From JAFGPL01 sp963781805 (lineage in GTDB: Bacteria; Bacteroidota; Bacteroidia; Bacteroidales; UBA10428): DNA of 64,000 nt. The stretch lies in contig CAWAHF010000004.1 of assembly GCA_963781805.1 (NCBI GenBank), positions 2,542,001 through 2,606,000 on the forward strand. Direction: 5' to 3'. Made by a program: the position numbers and the translations under genes. The notes beneath the pieces are model-generated. The model was not told the origin of the DNA. It worked only from the letters and a program-made list of their open reading frames with translations, and searched no databases. Positions 28,008-36,218 of the stretch are shown in pieces. Position 1 is the stretch's first letter. The number at the start of each line of letters is the position of its first letter.

Positions 28008-29087
28008 CTAATCATTTCTTGCCATTTTATATTTACTATTACCCTTAATAACAGCTTTGACATTCATAAATTTTTCAAACCAAATCACCCATAAAATAAA
28101 GACAATTAAATAGATAACATAGTTAAATAGATCGTGAATATCAATTGTTAACATATAATCTCCATACCTTTGAATATGAATAAACAGCAGTACAATTCTA
28201 ATTAAATTGGCTAAATTTAAAATAAGTAATCCCGAAAAAATAAAATACCAATCTTTTCTATTCTTATTCCTCGTTAAGTACACCAGAGAGAAAAAAAGAA
28301 ACATGGTCATTATTCCCAGGCATGTTCTATAAACAGATATTGATCCCCTATTTCCTATCAGGAGATTTGAACTAACTTCAGAATTATATCCGAACAATCT
28401 TAGAAGACCTTGCGCAGATTTGAGCAAAATTTCTATCCAAAGATTAAAATGGAATAATCCCAGAAATAATATCAGAAATGAATAAGAATATAAGATAACA
28501 ATAATATCTGGTAATTTTTTTTCAACAAGGTTAGATATCACAGAGACTTTTCCAATATTTTTTGTATTGATTTTCTTATTTACCAGGTACCAGATCAATA
28601 ATACTGTATTCATGCAAAAGAATACTATACTATGGCTAGGTACAATTGATGTACTATTAAAATCGCCAGTTATTGCATAAACTTCTCTTATAACAAAAAA
28701 CAGAGAAGATAAAAAAAACAATACCAAATAAATTCCAGTAAAGCTAACTTTTTTGAGGGTTGTTGCCCTGGTCAGCCACAATATTAGTATATAGAAAATA
28801 GTGACTTTTTTATACATTAACTGACTGGTAATACCACCTAACTGTTTCCCCTCCAAAAAAATACTATGATTTTGGAATGTAATAGTTTGTCCACTTAATT
28901 GAAAAATATAACTGGCTATTTTTTCAATAAGTACTAAAAATGGATTAGTTATAACATATCCAATTCTGATTAAGGGATTTGCACCTGAATAAAATAATCT
29001 GAGAAAAATATATGTACTAATCAATACAAAAACTAAGGTTATGAATACAGTCCTTTTATAGTTTTGTAATATAACCTTTGGTTTCAT
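28008..29087 (-). CDS. Exosortase/archaeosortase-family membrane transpeptidase
   Basis: A 359-residue polytopic membrane protein. The C-terminal half carries the exosortase catalytic pattern: Cys256 in YRTCLGI at the start of a helix, Arg297 in NLIRIVLLF, and His318 in DIHDLFNYVIY, each in a membrane segment and about 41 and 21 residues apart. Exosortases are thought to cut C-terminal sorting tails and pass the protein to an acceptor. The next gene upstream, 66 bp away on the same strand, encodes a protein with such a tail. The N-terminal half (about 48-172) shows the same layout with Arg134 and His152 but no Cys, suggesting an internal duplication. The family call rests on the motif triad and context; the subfamily is not assigned. 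Confidence 0.8.
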   Translation of the reverse strand: MKPKVILQNYKRTVFITLVFVLISTYIFLRLFYSGANPLIRIGYVITNPFLVLIEKIASYIFQLSGQTITFQNHSIFLEGKQLGGITSQLMYKKVTIFYILILWLTRATTLKKVSFTGIYLVLFFLSSLFFVIREVYAITGDFNSTSIVPSHSIVFFCMNTVLLIWYLVNKKINTKNIGKVSVISNLVEKKLPDIIVILYSYSFLILFLGLFHFNLWIEILLKSAQGLLRLFGYNSEVSSNLLIGNRGSISVYRTCLGIMTMFLFFSLVYLTRNKNRKDWYFIFSGLLILNLANLIRIVLLFIHIQRYGDYMLTIDIHDLFNYVIYLIVFILWVIWFEKFMNVKAVIKGNSKYKMARND

Positions 29088-29153
29088 TGGTATGGAACAG
29101 AAAAGATATCAGTTAATTCAAAAAATGCAAATGGATGTCAAAATTTCCTAAAC

Positions 29154-29363
29154 CTAAATATCTTTTTTATTGCGATTTTTTCTCGCTAAAAAGTAGGATA
29201 CACCTGCCGCACCAAGAACAAATAACAAACCTCCGTCCAATGGAACAGAAACGTTATTTCCACATTGATTATTATTACTTGATGAAGGGGGTGGACTAAA
29301 TGCAAAAACCGAAATACAACTTACAAAGAAAATTAAAAATAGGGATACTTTAATTGTTTTCAT
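29154..29363 (-). CDS. Small PID-CTERM-like sorting-signal protein, probable exosortase substrate
   Basis: A 69-residue protein in three parts. Residues 1-21 are a signal peptide. Residues 22-40 are a Pro/Ser/Asn linker containing Cys34. Residues 41-69 are a sorting tail: PLDGG (41-45), a short hydrophobic helix (46-60) and a basic end starting RKNRNKK. This matches the plan of PID-CTERM tails (Pro-Ile/Leu-Asp, helix, Arg/Lys) described in small Bacteroidota proteins. If the signal is removed and the tail cut near PLD, only about 20 residues remain. Placement directly upstream of the exosortase supports an enzyme-substrate pair. An alternative lipobox reading around Cys16 (FVSC) is weaker. 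Confidence 0.75.
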   Translation of the reverse strand: MKTIKVSLFLIFFVSCISVFAFSPPPSSSNNNQCGNNVSVPLDGGLLFVLGAAGVSYFLARKNRNKKDI

Positions 29364-29498
29364 AAATCTAATTATTTTAGGTGTGTTTCATTTTTAAACA
29401 ATCAATATACAAAAATGTTTCTTCGCATAACATATTATTTAATAACCAATCTTATGCATTCAAAAATAATTGGTTTTATCTTGCTGTTATAATATAAA

Positions 29499-30608
29499 TT
29501 AGAATTTGAAGACATAATCAAGATAGGGAATGCCAACTGTTCCACCTTCAATAGTTGGCAAAGCAAGAGCAAGGTCAAATGAATTCTTCTCACCCATTAA
29601 ACGGAAACCAAACGATAATACCGAGTGATATTTATATGTATAACTTTCAGTATAGGTAGTTTGGTTATAAGAATAGTCCTTAGTAGCAAACACCCAGTTC
29701 TCTGAAATTAGTGAACACATGGGGGCTATTCTTAAAGCACCTGAAAAAGAAAACATAGGCTTTTCAGCAAATCCCCATTTATAAGTAGATGTTGATGTTT
29801 GAGAATTATAATGTTCCTGCTTTATAAATCCCCATCCGGCATCAATAGTAAAATTATTCTCTTTACTCCCGAATGTAAGTGAACCATATGCCACTCCTAA
29901 TCCAAACGAAGCTTCGGTTGATATAGTCGATGCGGCAAGCAATCCTCCCCCTATGTGTACATTTTTTGCCACTTTGTACCCGACTTTTGGAGTAATAAAA
30001 AACAGTACTGGAATGACTACACCTCCACCCATTGAGAAATGGTCCGAAACTCCTATCTGAACGCTGTTTGATAAAATCCAAGCATTCTGAAAGTACCCTT
30101 CACCTTTTTCCAATGGAATAGCAGAAGGTCCAAAAAAATATCTTGTCGGGTGAGGATTTGGAAAAAAATATTTTCCATTTTTAATCTGTTCCTTTTCAGC
30201 TATTTTAATGTCTCTTATTTTATTGTTGGAAATTGTTAAAATACCCAGACTTTCCGTTTTGATTGTTACCTCTGTATCATTATGTGAAATTATCAAACCG
30301 GTAAATTTTTTACCATCATTTGTTGTAAGTATACAGAATTTGTAACCTGAAAGCGAAGTCATTTTTTTTATTTTTATCATAGGAATAGCAACTCTTCCTA
30401 TCGTAAGATCATTAAAAATAATTTCATTGCTTTTCCTTTCAAGAATATTACCTGTCAGAGAAGTGTTGTCATCCAATATAATAAGATAGGTGGTTGAGGT
30501 ATCAGCCGAAACGCTAATTTGCAATGTATCCTGGGCATTCAACATTGTGCAATATACCAGAGCTACAAGAATCAATAGTGTTTTCATAGTTTGGGTTTTA
30601 GGATTCAT
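29499..30608 (-). CDS. Exported protein with two small beta domains and a probable outer-membrane barrel
   Basis: A 369-residue protein of unknown function. The signal peptide (LLILVALVYCTMLNAQ) ends near residue 25. A second Met at residue 8 (30587) is an alternative start. Residues 40-135 look like two short SH3/Sm-like strands sets, each with a TxxDG/TGxI pattern (DDNTSLTGNIL, then TNDGKKFTGLI). Residues 160-369 are glycine- and aromatic-rich alternating strands ending in YLDYVFKF, as in outer-membrane barrels. It is upstream of and co-directional with the PID-CTERM-like gene (135 bp apart), so a shared transcript is possible. Confidence 0.65.
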   Translation of the reverse strand: MNPKTQTMKTLLILVALVYCTMLNAQDTLQISVSADTSTTYLIILDDNTSLTGNILERKSNEIIFNDLTIGRVAIPMIKIKKMTSLSGYKFCILTTNDGKKFTGLIISHNDTEVTIKTESLGILTISNNKIRDIKIAEKEQIKNGKYFFPNPHPTRYFFGPSAIPLEKGEGYFQNAWILSNSVQIGVSDHFSMGGGVVIPVLFFITPKVGYKVAKNVHIGGGLLAASTISTEASFGLGVAYGSLTFGSKENNFTIDAGWGFIKQEHYNSQTSTSTYKWGFAEKPMFSFSGALRIAPMCSLISENWVFATKDYSYNQTTYTESYTYKYHSVLSFGFRLMGEKNSFDLALALPTIEGGTVGIPYLDYVFKF

Positions 30609-31391
30609 TGTATAATTATTTCCTGATCTTCCTTAAATGTTCTTTAAATTTGATTGTAAATACGGGTACAGGAGCCAATGATTTTAGGTTTTACCAAATG
30701 CAAATTAAAGCTTTTTATCTGAAAAACAAATACTTCGTAAAATTCATTTTACGTTTGCTTTGTTGAACTAAAGACACTGTTCTGCAAAATCATGGTGGCA
30801 TTTAACTATTATTGGCGGGGAAAAAGGAATTAGGAGTATATTTTGAGTCATAAGAAAAGACGTGCTGTCCGATAAATGAATTTTTGATTCTAACTGTTTG
30901 ATAACGGACATCCTGTTCTACATATATTGTAATTAATCAACCATTCACCTCCTTCTGTTGAGATAAAATAGATTCCCCTGCATTTTTTTTTGATCAATGG
31001 TTTATTCATAGAGTGCCATTTGAGGAAAGGAATGAAAGCATATATAACAATTTTGAGGACACAGACTTGGCTACAATGGATCAGATTCCAGGCTGATATT
31101 TGTAATTACACGTCCTAACCAAAGCCTGTTTCCATTTTTATCATTTATTCACAATATATTTTTTCCTATGGTACTCAAACCGTCTAATTGAGCCGAATGG
31201 TTAAGTGATATAATACTCCTTCCATGTCTGTTTTCTGAATCTCTTTCACAGTCGTTTGGTATTACCGGGTGACTGATATTTCTCATGATTCAACTTAGGC
31301 TTTGCCTGAGCCGATAATATCTCTACAGGCTACTGCCAGTAATACATTTGACTACCTGGTAGTGCCGGGCGATTGAGGAAGGTAATTAAAA

Positions 31392-31409
31392 CCGGAGTTA
31401 CAAACTCCG
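31392..31409. repeat. REP-like palindrome, copy 1
   Basis: CCGGAGTTACAAACTCCG contains perfect 7-bp arms CGGAGTT / AACTCCG around a three-base loop. It is the first of a pair. Confidence 0.65.
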
Positions 31410-31444
31410 AATAGAAATATAAAGAATTAGCCAGGGCAAAGAAG

Positions 31445-31461
31445 CCGGAGTTGCAAACTCC
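31445..31461. repeat. REP-like palindrome, copy 2
   Basis: CCGGAGTTGCAAACTCC is the same 17-mer as copy 1 with one base changed in the loop, 53 bp downstream in the same orientation. GGAGTT/AACTCC-type palindromes are the kind of element associated with RAYT (TnpA-REP) transposases. No such gene is in the window. Confidence 0.65.
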
Positions 31462-31653
31462 TACCAGCGGGACGGGGATGGAGTTTTTATTTGCAGACGG
31501 GAACTCTATAAATAAAGTATTCGATATCATAAAATATATTGTGATAATTGTTTTGAAAATTTTTGTAAATTGCTGTATTTAAACAGGTGAACAAAACTTT
31601 CAACAGTTGCTCAGCAATGCCAGGTGACAACTATGCCTCTTTAAAATTTTAAA

Positions 31654-32913
31654 TTATTTCGCAGCGTCTTGCGATTGATGGGAGGATTTAACCTCTGCAT
31701 TTTTCCTTTTATAAACCTTTTTTTTTCTATAGAATTTTTTCCCGGAATTTGATCGGGATTCTCTTTCTTTCCTTATCGATCCCGGGCTAAGGTTTCCGGG
31801 TAACGCAGGTTTCGGAATTTCAGTTTCAATCAACTTTTCGATAATTTTCAACTTATACATTTCTTTTTGAGTCACCAGGGTTATGGCCTCACCTTTCGCA
31901 TTAATCCTTGCTGTTCTTCCCACCCGGTGTACATAATCTTCAGCATCCTGAGGCACATCATAATTAATTACCAGGTTTATTTCTTTTACATCTATGCCGC
32001 GGCTCATCACATCGGTGGCAACCAGGATACGTATTTTTTTAGATCTGAAATCATTTAAAACTTCTTCACGTTCATCCTGTTCCAGGTTGGAAGAAATTCC
32101 CTGTGATGGAATCCCGTTTTCTTTAAGTGATCTTACAATCTCTGATACATTTCTTTTTGTGGAAGTAAAAATAATGATGCTATCGTATTGTTTTCGCTCA
32201 TCCAGAATGTGCTTCAATAATTTTATTTTTTGCGCTTGTGAAATCAGGTAGACTTTTTGATCAACACCTTCAGCCGGTTTGGAAATGGCCAACGATATTT
32301 CAACCGGGTGGTGCAGGATTTTCCGTGCAAGCTGTCGAATACTGTTTGGCAGCGTAGCACAAAACATTAAGGTCTGACGTTTTTCCGGAAGATAGGAAAT
32401 GATTGCCCGAATATCATCAATAAATCCCATATCCAGCATCCGGTCGGCTTCGTCTAAAATTAAATGCTTCAAACCGGTAAAGTTGACATATCCCAATTTC
32501 AGATGTGACAACAATTTGCCCGGAGTAGCAATAATGATATCGGTACCCTTTATTAAAGCATTCTTTTGAGTTTCCCAGTCGGAACCGTCTCCACCGCCAT
32601 AAACCGCTATGGAAGAGGCGGAAACGAAATAGGAGAATCCCTGTATTTGTTGTTCGATTTGAATAGCCAGTTCCCGGGTTGGAACAATTATAAGGGTATC
32701 TATACCTGTATCTTTTTTACCCGTCAGTTTATCGAGGACAGGCAGTACAAATGCCGCCGTTTTACCGGTTCCTGTCTGTGCACAACCAATGATATCCCTG
32801 TTTTCGAGGATAACCGGGATCACCTTTTCCTGGATGGGTGTAGCTGTTTCAAAGCCCATATAGGATATGGCTTCGAGTAATTTGTTATCAAGATTAAGTT
32901 CTGTAAATTTCAT
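31654..32913 (-). CDS. DEAD-box RNA helicase (RhlE type)
   Basis: ATP-dependent RNA helicase of 419 residues. Motifs in order: Q motif (TPIQEKVIP), AQTGTGKT (45-52), PTRELA (78-83), DEAD (154-157), then motif III as CAT (185-187) where SAT is usual, and HRVGRTAR near the end of the helicase C domain. The C-terminus is short, basic and disordered, as in the RhlE group, which acts in ribosome assembly and RNA turnover. Confidence 0.92.
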   Translation of the reverse strand: MKFTELNLDNKLLEAISYMGFETATPIQEKVIPVILENRDIIGCAQTGTGKTAAFVLPVLDKLTGKKDTGIDTLIIVPTRELAIQIEQQIQGFSYFVSASSIAVYGGGDGSDWETQKNALIKGTDIIIATPGKLLSHLKLGYVNFTGLKHLILDEADRMLDMGFIDDIRAIISYLPEKRQTLMFCATLPNSIRQLARKILHHPVEISLAISKPAEGVDQKVYLISQAQKIKLLKHILDERKQYDSIIIFTSTKRNVSEIVRSLKENGIPSQGISSNLEQDEREEVLNDFRSKKIRILVATDVMSRGIDVKEINLVINYDVPQDAEDYVHRVGRTARINAKGEAITLVTQKEMYKLKIIEKLIETEIPKPALPGNLSPGSIRKERESRSNSGKKFYRKKKVYKRKNAEVKSSHQSQDAAK

Positions 32914-32920
32914 TTGAGTT

Positions 32921-32928
32921 CAAAGTTA
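32921..32928 (-). promoter_or_regulatory. TAnnTTTG promoter box of the DEAD-box helicase
   Basis: TAACTTTG on the minus strand, 7 bases before the ATG. Transcription from it would give an almost leaderless message. The -33 box is unclear. Confidence 0.4.
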
Positions 32929-33124
32929 ACCAATTTTGGACTGAATGAAAGAGAAGTAAATTACAAATCGCCAATTTTACTTTAAACTTGATTGTATTGA
33001 GATTCATCTCCTTAATAAATCTTAGCCCCGGTCTTTAATTCAACCTCGCTTTATAGTTCATAATTAAAATAACATATGCTCATTTAAAAGGTATGATGAA
33101 ATCTAATGTGCAAGAATAAATCCC

Positions 33125-33604
33125 TCACTGAAGTTTCTTCTCCCAAAAGTGCATTACCGGTATACACTCATTGTATCCAAGGTTATTATAAAGATGCTGT
33201 GCATTGATATTATCTTCTCTAACTTCAAGGGTTATTTTGGAACATCCCATAGAGATGGCATGTGCCTGGATACCGTTCATCAGTTTACGTCCGACTCCTT
33301 TGTTGCGGAATTCCTCCTGCACAATAATATCGTGAATGTTGATAAACGGTTTGCAGGTAAATGTGGCAAAATTCACAAAACAGTTTGCCAGTCCTACCAG
33401 TTTGCCATCTATTTCAGCAAAAAGCACCAGTTTGGAGGGATGGTTTTTCAATCCTTCTATCAGTTTATAGCCCTGTTGTGTATCGAGTGGTTTAGCGCCT
33501 CCCATTTTATCAAGAATGTAATGATTCATCAGACTTACCAGCGCCTTAACATGATCGCAGTTTTTAAAATCACATTCAATTATTTTAATATCATTCATTT
33601 TCAT
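33125..33604 (-). CDS. GNAT-family N-acetyltransferase
   Basis: A 159-residue acetyl-CoA-dependent acyltransferase. The acetyl-CoA loop is RNKGVGRKLM near residues 99-108, after the beta-4 strand INIHDIIVQEEF. Motif B follows as ITLEVREDNINAQHLYNNLGY. Unusually for this genome there is a clear AGGAGG Shine-Dalgarno (33615-33620) 10 bases before the ATG, which fixes the start. The acceptor substrate is unknown. A long open frame on the opposite strand is a shadow. Confidence 0.85.
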   Translation of the reverse strand: MKMNDIKIIECDFKNCDHVKALVSLMNHYILDKMGGAKPLDTQQGYKLIEGLKNHPSKLVLFAEIDGKLVGLANCFVNFATFTCKPFINIHDIIVQEEFRNKGVGRKLMNGIQAHAISMGCSKITLEVREDNINAQHLYNNLGYNECIPVMHFWEKKLQ

Positions 33605-33674
33605 CGAAAAAATACCTCCTAAACTATTTTTTGTTACCGGCTACAAAGTAATCATTTTTTCAATTGAAATTAAA

Positions 33675-33682
33675 TATATTTG
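33675..33682 (+). promoter_or_regulatory. TAnnTTTG promoter box of lepA
   Basis: TATATTTG, 27 bases upstream of the lepA ATG. It lacks a clear -33 TTTG. Confidence 0.4.
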
Positions 33683-33709
33683 TGCCTTTAAAATTGGCAG
33701 GTTTAACGC

Positions 33710-35497
33710 ATGGATTATATCAGGAACTTTTGTATCATCGCACATATCGATCACGGCAAAAGCACGCTGGCCGACAGGATGCTTATGGCGACAGACTCGC
33801 TGTCAGATAGGGATTTTAAAGATCAGATGCTTGATGACATGGATTTGGAAAGAGAAAGAGGAATTACTATTAAGAGCCATGCCGTGCAGATGATTTATTA
33901 TCAGGAAAATAAAAAGTATCTTTTAAATCTGATAGATACACCTGGTCATGTAGATTTTTCGTACGAAGTTTCACGTTCCATTGCAGCCTGCGAAGGAGCC
34001 CTGCTTGTGGTGGATGCTACCCAGGGTGTTCAGGCGCAGACCATCTCTAACCTTTACCAGGCGCTAGATCACGATCTCGAAATAATCCCTGTATTAAACA
34101 AAATGGATATGCCAAGCGCCATGCCCGATGAAGTGAAAGATCAGATAGTTGATTTGCTGGGATGCAGCAGAGAGGAAATCATTGAAATATCAGCAAAGAC
34201 AGGTTATGGTGTTGATAAGATACTTGAAGCGATAATCCAAAAGATATCGCCTCCCAAAGGAGATCCGGATGCACCCCTGCAAGCTTTGATTTTTGACTCT
34301 ATTTTTAACTCCTTCAGGGGTATATTCGCATATTTTAAAATTATGAACGGCACCATCCGGAAGGGCGAAAAGGTAAAATTTTTTGCAACAGGTAAGGAGT
34401 ATGATGCGGACGAAATCGGTGTGTTAAAGATTAAGCTTGAACCGCGCAGCGAGTTATGCGCCGGTGATGTTGGGTACATTATTTCAGGCATAAAAACGGC
34501 CAGGGAGGTGAAAGTAGGGGACACCATAACACATGTTATCAGACCTTGTGATAAAGCCATTGCAGGATTTGAAGAGGTGAAACCCATGGTTTTTGCCGGA
34601 ATTTACCCGATTGATGCAGACGATTATGAAGAACTGCGCGCTTCGCTGGAAAAACTGCAACTGAATGACGCTTCATTGTCATTTGTTCCTGAGTCTTCGG
34701 CGGCACTTGGTTTTGGTTTCAGGTGTGGATTTCTGGGATTGCTACATATGGAGATTGTACAGGAACGTCTCGATCGCGAGTTTGACATGGATATCATCAA
34801 CACGGTTCCAAATGTTTCATACAAGGCATATACCACAAAAGGAGAAATGATGGACGTACATAATCCTTCCGGATTGCCCGACCCCACTTATCTTGATTAT
34901 ATCGAAGAGCCTTTCATCAATGCTCAGGTTATCTGTCAGGCCGAGTTTGTAGGCCCCATTATGACCATGTGTATTGAAAAAAGGGGCACGCTCAAAAATC
35001 AATTGTACCTGACCAGTAACCGAATTGAGCTTACGTTTGACATGCCCCTTTCTGAAATTGTTTTCGATTTTTACGATAAACTGAAAAGCATTTCCAAGGG
35101 ATACGCTTCTTTTGATTATCATATTATAGGGTATCGACAAGCCAGTTTGGTGAGACTGGACATTTTGCTTAACGGAGAAATGGTAGATGCGCTTTCATCC
35201 CTGATTCATCGGGATCATGCCTATTCTTTTGGAAGAAGGATTTGTGAAAAACTAAAAGAATTGATACCAAGACAACAGTTTGAAATTGCTATCCAGGCTG
35301 CAATAGGATCAAAAATCATTGCACGCGAAACAGTAAAAGCTGTTAGGAAAGATGTAACCGCCAAATGTTACGGAGGGGACATCACGCGAAAAAGAAAACT
35401 GCTGGAGAAACAAAAGAAAGGCAAAAAACGGATGCGCCAAATCGGCTCGGTTGAAGTGCCGCAATCGGCATTTCTGGCAGTTCTGAAGCTGGATTAG
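33710..35497 (+). CDS. lepA: Elongation factor 4 (LepA), ribosomal GTPase
   Basis: A 595-residue translational GTPase. G1 is AHIDHGKST (11-19), G2 has RGITIKS, G3 is DTPGHVDF, G4 is NKMD and G5 is SAKTG. EF-G-like domains II, III and V follow. The C-terminal LepA-specific domain includes KAVRKDVTAKCYGGDITRKRK, the basic tail that enters the peptidyl-transferase centre. Full length. A weak AT-rich inverted repeat after the stop (35499-35508 / 35530-35539) may end the transcript. Confidence 0.96.
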   Translation: MDYIRNFCIIAHIDHGKSTLADRMLMATDSLSDRDFKDQMLDDMDLERERGITIKSHAVQMIYYQENKKYLLNLIDTPGHVDFSYEVSRSIAACEGALLVVDATQGVQAQTISNLYQALDHDLEIIPVLNKMDMPSAMPDEVKDQIVDLLGCSREEIIEISAKTGYGVDKILEAIIQKISPPKGDPDAPLQALIFDSIFNSFRGIFAYFKIMNGTIRKGEKVKFFATGKEYDADEIGVLKIKLEPRSELCAGDVGYIISGIKTAREVKVGDTITHVIRPCDKAIAGFEEVKPMVFAGIYPIDADDYEELRASLEKLQLNDASLSFVPESSAALGFGFRCGFLGLLHMEIVQERLDREFDMDIINTVPNVSYKAYTTKGEMMDVHNPSGLPDPTYLDYIEEPFINAQVICQAEFVGPIMTMCIEKRGTLKNQLYLTSNRIELTFDMPLSEIVFDFYDKLKSISKGYASFDYHIIGYRQASLVRLDILLNGEMVDALSSLIHRDHAYSFGRRICEKLKELIPRQQFEIAIQAAIGSKIIARETVKAVRKDVTAKCYGGDITRKRKLLEKQKKGKKRMRQIGSVEVPQSAFLAVLKLD

Positions 35498-35625
35498 AGT
35501 TTTTCTTTATCCATACAACTTACCTTTAGAAAGAAAAACAAAATTCTTATCATAAAATTTCTGGTCATTCAAAACACCTTGGCATTATTGAGCGTTAAAT
35601 CACATTCATTAATTAAAATTAGAAC

Positions 35626-36210
35626 TTATATCTTCTTTTTCTTTGGTTTGTAATCCATACCAACGTTCCATGCTTTTCCGATAATTCTTCCGGTTTTGTA
35701 ATACAGGTTATTATTGATTGAAAAAATAATGGGACGCAGTTTTTTCATATAAGGGCGGCCGTTTTTCAGATATTTTTTTTCAGAATAAGTTTGAATAATT
35801 TCTGCAATATAAATCTGGCTTCCGTTTTTAAGATCAATTTGTTCAACCAGTTCACATTCCATGTTCAGTGGTGTTTCCAGTATCATCGGGACTTTTTCCA
35901 GATCTCCGTAAAATATCTCGAAAAGGGTTGCTTTATCGATGGTATCACCTGAATTCATTCCTATGTAATCTGTAACTTTAAGCATCCTGGTATTTGGAAT
36001 GTTTACACTAAAGCATTTGTTTTCGACGATCCCCCTGTTGGTAAAGTGTGAACTTGCAAGAGCAATAGCTACCATTGGCGGTTCATGCTGTACTATTCCG
36101 ATATAGGAAACTGCAATAAAATTCGGAACACCATCTACGAGCGAACCGACAATTACAACCGGCATGGGATAGAGAAAGGGATTAGCACCAAGTTTAACCT
36201 TTTTCATCAT
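35626..36210 (-). CDS. Flavin reductase-like FMN-binding protein
   Basis: A 194-residue protein of the flavin reductase / FMN-binding split-barrel family. It opens with the typical strand pair PFLYPMPVVIVGSLVDGVPNFIAVSYIG. Later come the FTNRGIVENKCFSVNIP segment and a GDLEKVP stretch. It may reduce FMN with NAD(P)H, or act in isoflavin-linked chemistry. The neighbour aspS ends... begins 8 bp upstream on the same strand, so co-transcription with aspS is likely. Confidence 0.85.
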   Translation of the reverse strand: MMKKVKLGANPFLYPMPVVIVGSLVDGVPNFIAVSYIGIVQHEPPMVAIALASSHFTNRGIVENKCFSVNIPNTRMLKVTDYIGMNSGDTIDKATLFEIFYGDLEKVPMILETPLNMECELVEQIDLKNGSQIYIAEIIQTYSEKKYLKNGRPYMKKLRPIIFSINNNLYYKTGRIIGKAWNVGMDYKPKKKKI

Positions 36211-36218
36211 GCAGAAAA

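Larger units (their letters stand above)
30609..31653. other. 1-kb spacer with REP-like palindromes
   Basis: 1045 bp with no convincing gene, the largest non-coding stretch here. The right part (31330-31465) has two near-identical palindromes plus an imperfect stem with arms at 31332-31339 and 31356-31363. A 66-codon open frame at 31330-31530 (minus) only reads through these repeats. No intact transposase is present. The left part shows nothing recognisable. Confidence 0.55.

Noticed and set aside
29154..29363. The 69-residue protein as an ordinary lipoprotein using Cys16
   Set aside because: The residue three before the Cys is Phe, a poor lipobox, and the C-terminal PLDGG-helix-basic tail is better explained by sorting.
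31330..31530. 66-codon open frame on the minus strand
   Set aside because: It reads through the REP-like palindromes and has no domain pattern.
33149..33622. 157-codon open frame opposite the GNAT gene
   Set aside because: The minus-strand frame has clear acetyltransferase motifs and a Shine-Dalgarno; this is its shadow.
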